Source of the DNA: Stentor roeselii
Lineage: Eukaryota > Ciliophora > Heterotrichea > Heterotrichida > Stentoridae
DNA: 56,569 bases
Assembly: GCA_006503475.1 (NCBI GenBank)
Contig: RSEH01000287.1
Coordinates: 1-56,569 of the forward strand
Direction of reading: 5' to 3'
Every line of letters begins with the position of its first letter. Position 1 is the first letter of the stretch. Both the position numbers and the translations under genes were made by a program. Positions 20,401 through 29,950 of this stretch are shown in pieces. Under the pieces are notes generated by a model that saw only the letters and a list, made by a program, of their open reading frames with translations, was not told where the DNA came from and made no database searches.

Positions 20401-23400
20401 GGTTTCACAGGAAATCGACGAAGAAATTCAAGCGAATTCTGAAGTCACTGTTCAGGTAGACCATGTTTTTCTTCCGAAATTCGAGGAAAAAACGATTCTT
20501 GGATTCAGTTCTATTCAGGTCTTGCATCGTGATGCGATTTACTTGTACTGGGATGAAGAGGGCTCGACAACTGTCACTGATCTTATTGAATTCGTTTCTC
20601 CTGTTCAGGCCTTTTCGAACGCGAGTGTCTGGGTCTATCCAGACGTGAAAGGTTCCAAAGACGTGACTTTTGGCCTTGCTTTTCACTCTGAATACAAAAT
20701 TCCAGCTCAGAGTATGATTTCTATCAATGCCAACTTCAAAAATCACTTTGTTCTTGATCAAGACCTGTCAACTTCTCACTTTCGCACCTCGGCCTGGGTG
20801 AAAGCAGGTCGTCTTTTCATAGTAACTGCGGAGGACATCTTGAAAAATCAAGAGTTTAGCTTGATTCTTGATAAGGCTTTCGACATCAGCCCTGATGCGA
20901 ACTTTTCAAGTGACTTAGTCCTTTTGAACGTGACTTGCGATGACCTGGACAAGACGAAAGCAATAACAGATGTTCCCAGCAAGTCTTCAAGCCAGTTCTT
21001 CGAAATTAAGCCAAAACTTTCTTGTTCAGTTTTGAAATTTTTATATTCAGCTAGTTCTTTAACTCCAGGTGAAAATAACTGGTATTCGTTTCAAGTGAAG
21101 CTGGACTGCAACATCTCTGAGGCTTTTTTCATCCAGGTTCAAGCCTTGGGAGACTTCGAAGTGGTTCCTGGGCCTTTCTTTGAACGAAGTGAGTTCACAG
21201 GTTTGAAGCTGATAAAAGGGCAGAAGTCAAAAGGAAGTAGCTTGCTTTGTTATTCCTTCCATTGGATTGTTTCTTGCCTTTTCGAAGAATTTCACCCTGT
21301 CGACAAGACGATTGAATTTAAACTATTTCTCAAGAACGGGCAAAGTTCAGCAAAATTTAATCTATTCGTGATTAACGAGGAGCAAAACTTGTTAGTTCAA
21401 CCTTTTTATGGACAAGAAGAGCTGATTTTCAATCATTTTTTAAAGAATTCAATCGATCTTTACTTTGCTATTGCAAATTACTCAGATACTTCCAAAGCTT
21501 ATCATGATCTCATCTTGTACGCCAAGGCAAATTTCACTGTCGATGTCAGAGAGCAGGTCTGGGTCACTCTTCCTCGACCGTATGACTTGGAATTCACTAA
21601 CTCAGGCTCAGTTCTCTGCTCACTTGTTTATTACAACCAAGAGACATCTACTCAACAAGAAATCAAGAGAAATACTTGCAGAGTTAATGGAAATTCTGTC
21701 ATTTTTTCCTTATTTGAAAAAACAAGCTTCTTGAATCAAGAATGGGTTCGTTTTATACTTCATGACTTGGAATCACCTGAAAACGGATTCAGAAGGAATC
21801 GATGGCCTTTTGAAAAAAATCAGAATTTTAAAATTTTTACTAGAAAATTCCAAATTTCGCATTTTCGACCTCTTGAAAATATTACTGATTCTGTTTTCAG
21901 TAATCTTAACTCTGCTTTTCTTGGATTCTACCCCAACAAGGATTTTGTTCGATTAATGGTAAATGATGGAAAAAGTATTGACTTGGCTCCTGGGACTTAT
22001 TCAGGGCCTTATGTGATTAAGTCTAAAGATGGAGATATTGTGTCGGAGAATATTCAGATCACTGGCTTTGAAATTATTGGAAATGATAAAATTAAGAGGT
22101 TTGATATGAGTGAGCAGGGAAGTTACAGTTTGAATTATTTAAAGACAAATACATCTTTTTTTATTGGGACAAATGCTACTACTCCTCAAGGGTTTTACTT
22201 TATTGACTGGATTATCAACGAAACTACATATCCAGGTCATCAGGCCAGATACATCAAGCCCCGTCCAACCCTTGTTCAAGTATCCAACAAGAAAAAGTAC
22301 GAAATTCAACTCACTCCAGAAAATCCTTGCGTTCCAGTCCAGAAGTCAAGTTTCCCCATCTCAATTTCCTCAAACCCCGAAAAACTAACAGTCCTTCCAT
22401 TTTCTGAAGTTTCTTTAAACCTATCCTCTTCAGATGCATCAATAATTCTAACAATATCTCCAAATCCAGTTCCCCTTCAAAGAAAACTTCAATCAAATCA
22501 ATTCACAATATCCTGCGAAAACTGCGACCCTTACTCTGAATACAACGTGACTATTCAAGTGACTGGAAACGACTCAGCGGCTTATTATTCATCTAGCTAC
22601 TTTACATTCAACTATCAATTTGAATATGAAGTCGCCGCAAATGCCTCCATTTTGATTGAAAATATTTCATCAACAGGCTTTGAATTCAGCATTCGAAGTG
22701 ACTCGAGGTCAGTCGTGACTTGGTGTCTTGTAAGCAGTCAGATCTTTGACTCAGATATCGTTGATTACCAATATTTACTTACAAGGGTTAATGTCTTAGG
22801 CTCGGGCAGTCATCTTTACCCCTCGGTCGCTGAACAAATTAAGGAAGTGCAGGAAAAATATGAGAAAATATACTCGGAGTATTCAGAACTCAATGATATC
22901 GCAAGGGAAATTCAGAAAATCGGAAGTCAAATTTATATTGCTGGGCAAAGTCTTGCTAATGAAGGAGTTACAAAAATTAGCTCTTTTTCGATACTCTTTC
23001 CTGGAAATTATTATAAAATTTACGCATATATTGATAACTTTTCGCCTGATAGTCCGACTACTGATTTCATCACTCAACAGACAGCTGGTTTGGCTAATCA
23101 TGTTTTAATATCATTAGAATCTGAAGTAACAGACGTAGAAAGCCTAAAGTTTCAGTTGGTTTCAATTCTAAAATGGAGACCAAAGCTGATACAAATTACA
23201 TCCGAGCGCTTCAGGTCATTATCAGGTTGGAGAGTCTACATGTATGCTGACCCGCTATCAAGTATATCCCCATCAAGCGTGCTGAAAACAAACCAAAAAT
23301 CGATTTCTACAGCCACAGGAGAATCTCTGAAGTACGATGAAATCTACGCAGATGACTTCGAAGACAACATCACATTTTCAGGCACCTGGGTAAAGATGCC

Positions 23401-23746
23401 CCAATACCTTCAACTGAACTATTTTACAAATACTGACGGTGAACTAATCTGCATCGTTCAAAACGGGTCAGTATCAATTTCTTCACTAGAAAACGTTTAT
23501 CTCGGAGTTGACAGTTCGGGTGAACCAGTTGAACAACACAGAAAAGTGACAACCTCAATGAAATCAGATTCTTGGAACAAATCTTCACAAGATATAAAAA
23601 GATTCTTCGTTAACTGCATCGTATGCAACAATTATCCAATAACGCCAAACTGCTCAGAAGTAATATCAGCAAGTTACAACTACTACGATCTCGATGGACA
23701 AAAACTGCTTTCCTCAATCTTTTGGCTTGTTTTCAGCTTTTTCTAG
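17465..23746 (+). CDS. Giant secreted surface protein, paralog 2 (2,093 aa), inverted copy
   Basis: This single ORF from ATG to TAG is the only family member on the plus strand. The N-terminus is a hydrophobic signal (MLAYLILAAEATF), then the family signature in diverged form (WVNSRFEADSNYLDSCS, near residue 33). Shared landmarks are LIYMPVS near 500, VNDGKSIDLAPGTYSG near 1500, GFYFIDW near 1576, SCENC near 1683, VTWCL near 1755, and NCIVCNNYPITPNC near 2052. It ends in a hydrophobic tail (LLSSIFWLVFSFF) typical of a GPI-anchor signal. It lacks the RRLQ-type segment seen before the C-terminal domain in paralogs 4 and 5, and appears the most diverged of the five. Its stop is 11 bp from that of paralog 3, which converges on it. 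Function is unknown; surface display is inferred from the signal peptide and tail. Confidence 0.85.
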   Translation: MLAYLILAAEATFQSFKKSDHISQSLISWPNTWVNSRFEADSNYLDSCSKFEFFFKIEEKTLNPFDYHALFRFKQSSEGVKCLLSSLSPSEPDWKATCEYSFRGPSLIYGPFEITILHSSSKNIIAKDPVAGFLAFKNGSEPSGGTFSVSYQDTSSSRTVESRTSLVFQVTLPKESLFPGDFFELIPDPMFPIKNLELSWEESFSSSKLFKNTEVSVISESSQLFSASVLIFGLENEVLRGTNVSFSLSGFYNPSTVQKGGAYGWTLKIWRFGVKTLIQSYASKGPSLGTLPGKVNIKDFRPSVSSAFIPEDIINGLNVYWTLVFNCQHFIPLGGRFLVEFQGVTLNDYSIKTTTHQTRSSSSGPDPLFAYNHSGFALKSYFEASNKVFIELSPEQALPVSLTIKLEAYLKVLDYKEFGVSRIIAQDSNGAVIDELEKPEKVYLWKDRTSFDKDAGVFLMEAVDDTNEVKEFNKVGYFGIVAWINPKFEMIAGTSILIYMPVSTGNAAKADDLVFNENYYALVVSDVDSSGLTSSTFSSSIEANVSISQGLINVTLNSSHPSTTLFIFIGSGVSSEPNLTYTQLIPTKSSSEIILKYSNSTNTYIYTSLLYFSSSSLEVSFMMLCSNVYKAGSPGKVNYSTVFWPVPGNYSLQVFFEFQEKQQSRISNFDVFSPSNLNHGDPYPSSDDKKIIRVSSTKELYYLQTSNLETSDEKIVFPLPLTTNGNNYRVEVKIFAVSTLFKERFLLYSGVSNFFETTDEDVTSGKPTSHEQLIKKILTPVTVMLAIRNEPVDSDGNGEVELDPSWYSFMLITPSGWRSTDSVLTSGTSLTSENYLFPFSVYYKNSVNILYETVPYATHYLRFTTGWMTSTSLDYTFVIGYTVSNLEFSGLSCVSIKGSVNIKPEKLQVYNYGPNVISSYSYNARTTSTSLSFMSSTSRIQKGSVIRIMINQWKPSFDVVWTVLNGSKAINGTFQDLVWVSQEIDEEIQANSEVTVQVDHVFLPKFEEKTILGFSSIQVLHRDAIYLYWDEEGSTTVTDLIEFVSPVQAFSNASVWVYPDVKGSKDVTFGLAFHSEYKIPAQSMISINANFKNHFVLDQDLSTSHFRTSAWVKAGRLFIVTAEDILKNQEFSLILDKAFDISPDANFSSDLVLLNVTCDDLDKTKAITDVPSKSSSQFFEIKPKLSCSVLKFLYSASSLTPGENNWYSFQVKLDCNISEAFFIQVQALGDFEVVPGPFFERSEFTGLKLIKGQKSKGSSLLCYSFHWIVSCLFEEFHPVDKTIEFKLFLKNGQSSAKFNLFVINEEQNLLVQPFYGQEELIFNHFLKNSIDLYFAIANYSDTSKAYHDLILYAKANFTVDVREQVWVTLPRPYDLEFTNSGSVLCSLVYYNQETSTQQEIKRNTCRVNGNSVIFSLFEKTSFLNQEWVRFILHDLESPENGFRRNRWPFEKNQNFKIFTRKFQISHFRPLENITDSVFSNLNSAFLGFYPNKDFVRLMVNDGKSIDLAPGTYSGPYVIKSKDGDIVSENIQITGFEIIGNDKIKRFDMSEQGSYSLNYLKTNTSFFIGTNATTPQGFYFIDWIINETTYPGHQARYIKPRPTLVQVSNKKKYEIQLTPENPCVPVQKSSFPISISSNPEKLTVLPFSEVSLNLSSSDASIILTISPNPVPLQRKLQSNQFTISCENCDPYSEYNVTIQVTGNDSAAYYSSSYFTFNYQFEYEVAANASILIENISSTGFEFSIRSDSRSVVTWCLVSSQIFDSDIVDYQYLLTRVNVLGSGSHLYPSVAEQIKEVQEKYEKIYSEYSELNDIAREIQKIGSQIYIAGQSLANEGVTKISSFSILFPGNYYKIYAYIDNFSPDSPTTDFITQQTAGLANHVLISLESEVTDVESLKFQLVSILKWRPKLIQITSERFRSLSGWRVYMYADPLSSISPSSVLKTNQKSISTATGESLKYDEIYADDFEDNITFSGTWVKMPQYLQLNYFTNTDGELICIVQNGSVSISSLENVYLGVDSSGEPVEQHRKVTTSMKSDSWNKSSQDIKRFFVNCIVCNNYPITPNCSEVISASYNYYDLDGQKLLSSIFWLVFSFF

Positions 23747-23757
23747 ATTAATTTAGT

Positions 23758-26700
23758 TTAAACTAAAAATACCGTAAAAAATATCATGGTCCATGTGGCT
23801 GAATCATTAAAAAACTCGTTTTTATAAAAGATTTCGCTTTTTACTTCTGAACATTCTGGATGCACAGGATACGAGGTGCATAAAACGCAGCTTATTTCAT
23901 AGACTTCAAGTGGGTACCCACTCAAGTTCAAAGCAAAACTCGATGATAAGTCTTGCTCGACGTTCATTACAAAAGTATTATCTTGATTTTCTTCTCCGTT
24001 CAAGCCAATCCCGTTAAGCACATCTTGCGAGTCAAGAGTTTCATTCAAGTCCGCGTCGTAAATATTCACTTGACACGAGATAAGCCCGAAAACGTTAGAA
24101 GAAAAGTTGACGGTAATTGAATCTTGATCGATAAGCCACAAAGGGCCTTCTTGCCATTCAGGATCTTGAAACATGTCTTGAGTCAATTTCTGAACTGCTT
24201 CTATTTTGCTTTCAAGTACTTGAGAAAGGACTGTAGTTTTCAATGAAGTAATCAGATCGTATCCTGAGATCTTCGAAGTTACTGATGAAATAATCATCAA
24301 GGATAAAGAAATTTGAAGATTTTTAACGTCCGACTTCAGGACTTGCACACGGTCTGGCTCGATGTTAAGCAATGAACTTAAACTGGAAATTAAAAAATCT
24401 TCGGTTTTTGATGAGGTTAAAGTGACAAGTCCATGCGAAGGGTATTCTCCAGTTTTCACTGAGCGGGTCAGAGACTGGCTTGAGTTGAGACCATTCAAAA
24501 AAACAATAAAATTGAAAGTCGTGTTTGGAACAAGTAGGTCGAAAGTACCAATATTCTTCTCATTATTCTGAAAAATCAGATCTTTTCCATAAAAAATCAG
24601 TTTCTTTCCCAAACTTTCAAAATTTCTTGAAAAAATTCCATAATCAGAAGATTTTTGCCTAACTTCGCTGATGTTTTTTCTGTATTGTTCATACTGCTCC
24701 GTCAGTGGTAGACCTGTCTGAACCATTTTTAAAATAAAGCTTTCTTCTACCTCTTCATTATTCCAGCTTTCTCCTAAAAGACACCAAGTCGCACTCACTA
24801 AAGAATCAGAAAAAACAGTGACTTTAAAAGAATTTGATGTAATTTCGCTGAAGTTTACAGAAACATTCGCTGAGGCAAGTTCAGCAGGCCTATAAGTAAA
24901 ATAAAACTTATCTTCAACAGCAAAAGAACTTGAATACCCTGAAAGTTGAGCTCGAAACTCGTATTTTTCGTTAATTTTACAAGATTCACATGAAAATCTT
25001 ACAAAATTCACAGAAATATTATCAGAATAAATAAGAAAATCTGGGTAAAAAGTTATATTTACATCTTGATAGTCATGTAAAAATTTAACTTTGAGGTATT
25101 TGAAAGGTTTTATTTGTTTTTCAGATGAAATCTGAAAAGGGTACTCAAAACTAGTCATGTTTTCAGGGACTTCCAGTTCATAAATAAATTTCAAGTCGTA
25201 AACCTTTTTGTTAACATTGACCAAACTCCTTCCAGGTTTTCGATAAGTTCTTTCCCCTTCTTTAAAAGGAATTTCTGTGATTTCCCAGTCAATAATGTAA
25301 AAACCAGTTAACATTTGAGTGCCGATTGAAAAGTACCCAACTGGAAAATCTACAGTAAGAAGAATCTCTGAAGGTTTGATCAAAAACGAACTAATTCCCT
25401 TAATTTTAACACTTTTAGCCTTTAAGACTCTATCTTTTGTGGTAACTGAAAACATTCCAGTAAAAGTCCCTGAAGTGACTTCAATCATAACTCCATCATT
25501 TATTATCAACTCTTCCAAATCATTTGATTCAAAACTGATAAAAACAGGGTGCAAGTTGCTAAATGAAGAATAATCAATCGTTGATACTAAAAGATTTGAA
25601 TATTTCTCAGTCTCTGCCTTAGAAAGCATAAATGATTCTGAAAATCTTTCATTTAAGACACTTTCGTATTTGAAAGGCTTTCGAGTATAACCATTTAAGG
25701 TCTGTAGTCCTTTGATTTCTATTTGAGTTAAAAAATTTGAACTAATATTAAAACCTTTGGTTTTCGCAAGACTGAGAATGACTTGGTTGTGGTCTAAGCT
25801 GCAGGAATTCTCTACAAGAACTTTTAATTCGTTTGAAAGGGAACAAAATTCTAGTTTTTGCTCGGTAAGGGCCAGGTTGTAAGGTGAAGGGAATTGCACT
25901 ATTAAGACTGAAGTATTTGGTAAAAATAAGTCGAAGGAACCTGATAGAGTTATTGAATGCTTCGGTTGGGATTGTTCTGATTCAATGTTACTTGCTTTGG
26001 CTGAAAGAAGATTTATTGTACCGTTTAAATATGTTTTGAAGGAATCTGGAATGTATCTTGTCTGGCGATAAGGAGAGACTAAATGGAATCCTGATGAATT
26101 TGTTAAATAAACTGATAAATAATAGAGACTTTTAGAGTTTTTTAAGTAAATGTAGAAATACGTGCTTGTTTTATGAAAAAATTCATATCCAAGTTCGCAA
26201 GACACGATCCAATGTTCAGCAAGACAGTGAATAAATCTCTTCTCTTTACCATTCTCCAGAAAAGCTTCAAGAAACCCAACATTTCCAAACTCATTCGAAA
26301 AAACAACAGGTCCAGGAAAAGAGTTAAACTCCTTATTCATCTTCAAATGAACAGTAACTTCCTCCCTGATTTCACTAGAAATTTCCAGAAAAAATCTGCA
26401 CCAATTCAAAAACCCAGCATTTTTTATCATCGGAACCATTTCAAAATTGATTATTTTTTTATCAGGCTTTTGAATAACTTGAAATCCAGGCAAATTTTCA
26501 TCAAATTCTCTGTCATCAACAACGAAAAATCCATCAACATTCAAAACAAGTCTAACTTCATTAAACCCAAAAGAATTCAAAGAGATTGCTGAATCTTTGA
26601 TGATCTCAACAATTTGTCCTTTCTGGATCTCTTCTCCAATGAAAATCGTGAGATTTCCGTCGTTAAGTTGAAAAGACTCTACTTTAAAGCTACTCCAGGT

Positions 26701-29700
26701 GTTTAACTCAACTTCTTTATCATATAGAAAATCAGCGATAATACAAAGTACCGAATTTTTTGGAATTTTTATCGGCGACTTGAATTGAACTGCGAGAAAA
26801 GCGTAGTTCGACATGTGAAGATTTGGAAAGACTTCTACTTTTGCTTTAGAAGGTAAGACTTGAAGATTTCCAGCTGTTAGTCTAGTGACTGCTTTGATTG
26901 TGTTTTGATTTCCTGCCCATTTATGACTTGTATAAGAACTAAGTCGCGTTTTGTATAAAACTTCAACTGATTCGAAAGATTTTACTTTTATGTAAAGACT
27001 TTCTTGACTCTTAGTGATTTTTGGAAGGGTCACTTGAACCTCCAGTTGAATTTCACTGGAATCGTATGAATTTTCAGTTAATGAAGAAGTCCAAGTCCCG
27101 TCTTGCATGATGCCTTGAATGAGTTCATTTTTAATGAACCCTGAAAATTGAACAACTTGAGTTTTCCAGGTTTTTCCAACCTCTACCTTTAAAAAAGACC
27201 CTTTTTCAATTATTCCTTTGAAGTCTAAAGTCAATGAAAGAGTTGTAGTGGTTTCTCCAAAACTATAACCAAGGTGTTCTTTTGGACTGAAACTATTAAA
27301 ATATAAGTTTTTACTCAAGATTTCAAAAGGCTGATATTGGGCAGAAAAACAATTTTGACTACTGTCAAAATCCTTTCCTGATGCGAAGGCGAAGGTAATA
27401 TTTGCATCATTCGGAGAGAACCAAGGAATTCGGACAGAGACTTGAAATTTGTTGGTTTTGGACTCAGATACTTGCTTATTTGAATGAAAGACTTGGAATG
27501 TTTGACTTGGTTCTTTGGAAATCGCATTTTCAAGAGAGTCACTTAGCATGGAAAAACCTGCTGGAAGGATGTAAAGGAATCTTATTATTGGTTGAGTTTC
27601 AGAAGTTCCATCGTAATTCCCTGGCTCAAGTTGAAAAGAGATAAGTTGAGTACTGTTAGTTTGAACTGTTTTACTCTCCAGTGAAACATATTCAACTTCC
27701 TTATTAGAATATTGAAATGAAGAGCTTCCGAAAAACATATCAGCTTCTGTTTCTTTAAGGTCTAGTTTAATTTTAACTGTTACCTGGATAGATTTACTCG
27801 GATTCTGTCGTGGAAAAGGAATAATAATCCTCTTAGCCCTGTGCGACACAAAACTAGACAACCCTGCTCTTAACCCTCCTCCATCAATCAAGAAAGTATC
27901 AATACTCTGCGAAGGGTACTGTTCCCCGACCTGAAGTCCAGTCCCCAAAGCCAAGTCGACCTCCTCAAACATGAAATACCCAACAAAACTTTCAATTCCT
28001 ACATCATAAGGTAATCCAAACTGCACCATTAAAGGATGTCCATCACTCATCAAATTTCCGCAAAAAGGTTCAATTTTAACCTCCAAGTCATTTTCATTGT
28101 GATTAAAATAAACAGGCTTTGAAAACCAGTAAGTCTTGAAAAATTTCTTGACAATCACAGAAGCTTCTCTGAAATCTCGCCAGTCAAAAGGCTTGAGAGG
28201 TAAAAAAACATTTTCTTCAGCACCTTTTTTCCCTGCTCCAATAAAAATGACGAGACTTTCACCCTCTTCCAAGTCATTTGGCAAAGTGATTTCAAGAATC
28301 CCTTGGCCGATCATCAGTTTGTTATTATCCAGTTTTTCAGCAGAGTCTAAAAAAGTTGAGTCGAAAAATACTCCTTGGGCTAAAAGACCGTAATATTTTG
28401 AGGTAAAACTTATGAATTTCTCTGACCTGATGGAATATTTGGAACAGAGACCATGGATTGAAATTGCATCGCCTTTTGAAAGGTCTTCTGGAGATATTAG
28501 CTCGATTACCAGGCCGTAAGATCCAGAGTCTCCTAAGATATTCTTTCCTGTGGTTGACGAAGAACTCTCAGCAATATACAACTTGTTAACAGTAAGCAAC
28601 TCACAATTTTTAAATACACTGAAAAATGATGAAAAGAGTTTACTAACAGTATTTCCCTTTTCATCTTTCACAAAAATATCAGTAATCGAAACACTAAAAT
28701 CCTTGAAACTAGTCAAAGTATATAAAAAAACTTTACTTCCCGATTTAACATCTTTTAAAGCCAAGCAAGTGACATTCGAACTTTCATCTTTATCTTCTAT
28801 CTCACATTGAAAATTCTGTCCATCATCACCTTCCATCCTAACAAAGCATTCATCTTGACTTCCTTTTCCAGGTCCCTGATAATCTTCAAACATTTCATCA
28901 GTTTTCGGTATTTTTTCACAAAGTTGCACTTTAAAAGCATATATCTCAACAGTCATACCTTTCAAAATACGATTCTCACTAATAAAAGCCAATTCAGTGT
29001 ACAAGTCAAGGCCAACAGCAACCGAGTCTTTAACACCCTGATTAACAGAATCCCAATAAACAACTCTGATCCTTCCAGGTAGAATCTCTTTATCAGGTCC
29101 TATTCCTTTGGCATGTTTCACTACAGTCGGCGTGGCATATTTCAAAACTTTCAACCTCCAATCAAAACTATTCCCTTCCTTATAAAACCGAGGACAAACA
29201 ACACCTTTCACCACAAAATCAAGATCAATTCTTTGATCATTAATTTGAATTCCAGACCCAAACTGAAAAATCATGATTTTTTTCTGATCCAAGTCAAAAA
29301 AACTTTCACTTTTTTTCAGTTCAGGGCGATTTTCAGTCCATTCAAGGTGAAATTCTTTTTCATCAACTTGAAAATTCTCATCAAGAGTCAACTCGAAGTA
29401 GTCTCCAGGGTCAAGTCCTTGCCCAGGGTGTAAACTGAATGAAAAGTTCATCTGAACGACCTGCTCCACCTGGACCTGATCCTCTTGAAACTCGAGAAGA
29501 ATCTCAACAGAGAGGTCTTCAACTTCATGTTCATTTGAAAGGACAGAAAAATACCCAAAAGCTGAGTCTTCTGCTAAGACCTGCCCATTTTCTGAAGATC
29601 TTATTCGAAAATGAACAGGTCCATAAATCCCTGCAGTTGAAACTGAATAAGGACAGATGGCCTTTAAGTCAATGTCTTGAAAAAGAAAGCAATTTTTGAC

Positions 29701-29937
29701 ATTCTCGTCTTGACCGATGATGATCTCTGGGAAAAGAGCTTCTAGTGAAGAAGGAAAAGGCTCGAGGGTGAAGTGAAGGAAAATCTTTGAAAAAGAGTTC
29801 ACGTGGTTTGAGTCTAGTTCAATTGCACTTACTTGCCAAGATTTTGACTTGGAAATCATGGAAGGGCTTAGAAGGGACTTGGAATTCAACTCGTCGAAAA
29901 AGGAAAAAACTTGGAAAAAAAAGAGGAAAATCAGCAT
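23758..29937 (-). CDS. Giant secreted surface protein, paralog 3 (2,059 aa)
   Basis: This uninterrupted ORF from ATG to TAA has a strongly hydrophobic signal peptide (MLIFLFFFQVFSFF), then the family signature SWQVSAIELDSNHVNSFS near residue 33. Further landmarks are INDGVMIEVTSGTFTG near 1470, GFYIIDWEI near 1546, SCESC near 1649, ATWCLLG near 1718 and SCVLCTSYPVHPEC near 2017. The C-terminus is a hydrophobic stretch (WTMIFFTVFLV) without a cytoplasmic tail. It is the last gene of a head-to-tail trio (5, 4, 3): its ATG lies only 13 bp after the stop of paralog 4, so there is essentially no room for an independent promoter outside coding sequence. By shared motifs it looks closest to paralog 4. 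It converges with paralog 2. The family is unrecognised. Confidence 0.85.
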   Translation of the reverse strand: MLIFLFFFQVFSFFDELNSKSLLSPSMISKSKSWQVSAIELDSNHVNSFSKIFLHFTLEPFPSSLEALFPEIIIGQDENVKNCFLFQDIDLKAICPYSVSTAGIYGPVHFRIRSSENGQVLAEDSAFGYFSVLSNEHEVEDLSVEILLEFQEDQVQVEQVVQMNFSFSLHPGQGLDPGDYFELTLDENFQVDEKEFHLEWTENRPELKKSESFFDLDQKKIMIFQFGSGIQINDQRIDLDFVVKGVVCPRFYKEGNSFDWRLKVLKYATPTVVKHAKGIGPDKEILPGRIRVVYWDSVNQGVKDSVAVGLDLYTELAFISENRILKGMTVEIYAFKVQLCEKIPKTDEMFEDYQGPGKGSQDECFVRMEGDDGQNFQCEIEDKDESSNVTCLALKDVKSGSKVFLYTLTSFKDFSVSITDIFVKDEKGNTVSKLFSSFFSVFKNCELLTVNKLYIAESSSSTTGKNILGDSGSYGLVIELISPEDLSKGDAISIHGLCSKYSIRSEKFISFTSKYYGLLAQGVFFDSTFLDSAEKLDNNKLMIGQGILEITLPNDLEEGESLVIFIGAGKKGAEENVFLPLKPFDWRDFREASVIVKKFFKTYWFSKPVYFNHNENDLEVKIEPFCGNLMSDGHPLMVQFGLPYDVGIESFVGYFMFEEVDLALGTGLQVGEQYPSQSIDTFLIDGGGLRAGLSSFVSHRAKRIIIPFPRQNPSKSIQVTVKIKLDLKETEADMFFGSSSFQYSNKEVEYVSLESKTVQTNSTQLISFQLEPGNYDGTSETQPIIRFLYILPAGFSMLSDSLENAISKEPSQTFQVFHSNKQVSESKTNKFQVSVRIPWFSPNDANITFAFASGKDFDSSQNCFSAQYQPFEILSKNLYFNSFSPKEHLGYSFGETTTTLSLTLDFKGIIEKGSFLKVEVGKTWKTQVVQFSGFIKNELIQGIMQDGTWTSSLTENSYDSSEIQLEVQVTLPKITKSQESLYIKVKSFESVEVLYKTRLSSYTSHKWAGNQNTIKAVTRLTAGNLQVLPSKAKVEVFPNLHMSNYAFLAVQFKSPIKIPKNSVLCIIADFLYDKEVELNTWSSFKVESFQLNDGNLTIFIGEEIQKGQIVEIIKDSAISLNSFGFNEVRLVLNVDGFFVVDDREFDENLPGFQVIQKPDKKIINFEMVPMIKNAGFLNWCRFFLEISSEIREEVTVHLKMNKEFNSFPGPVVFSNEFGNVGFLEAFLENGKEKRFIHCLAEHWIVSCELGYEFFHKTSTYFYIYLKNSKSLYYLSVYLTNSSGFHLVSPYRQTRYIPDSFKTYLNGTINLLSAKASNIESEQSQPKHSITLSGSFDLFLPNTSVLIVQFPSPYNLALTEQKLEFCSLSNELKVLVENSCSLDHNQVILSLAKTKGFNISSNFLTQIEIKGLQTLNGYTRKPFKYESVLNERFSESFMLSKAETEKYSNLLVSTIDYSSFSNLHPVFISFESNDLEELIINDGVMIEVTSGTFTGMFSVTTKDRVLKAKSVKIKGISSFLIKPSEILLTVDFPVGYFSIGTQMLTGFYIIDWEITEIPFKEGERTYRKPGRSLVNVNKKVYDLKFIYELEVPENMTSFEYPFQISSEKQIKPFKYLKVKFLHDYQDVNITFYPDFLIYSDNISVNFVRFSCESCKINEKYEFRAQLSGYSSSFAVEDKFYFTYRPAELASANVSVNFSEITSNSFKVTVFSDSLVSATWCLLGESWNNEEVEESFILKMVQTGLPLTEQYEQYRKNISEVRQKSSDYGIFSRNFESLGKKLIFYGKDLIFQNNEKNIGTFDLLVPNTTFNFIVFLNGLNSSQSLTRSVKTGEYPSHGLVTLTSSKTEDFLISSLSSLLNIEPDRVQVLKSDVKNLQISLSLMIISSVTSKISGYDLITSLKTTVLSQVLESKIEAVQKLTQDMFQDPEWQEGPLWLIDQDSITVNFSSNVFGLISCQVNIYDADLNETLDSQDVLNGIGLNGEENQDNTFVMNVEQDLSSSFALNLSGYPLEVYEISCVLCTSYPVHPECSEVKSEIFYKNEFFNDSATWTMIFFTVFLV

Positions 29938-29950
29938 TTATTAGAATTTT
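29938..29950 (-). other. 13-bp junction between paralogs 4 and 3
   Basis: On the minus strand the TAA of paralog 4 is followed by 13 bases of only A, T and C, then the ATG of paralog 3. This is far shorter than a normal eukaryotic 3' UTR plus promoter plus 5' UTR. Confidence 0.9.

Noticed and set aside
20405-20761. A 118-codon minus-strand ORF inside paralog 2
   Set aside because: It lies fully antisense to a conserved, intact coding region and looks like nothing known.
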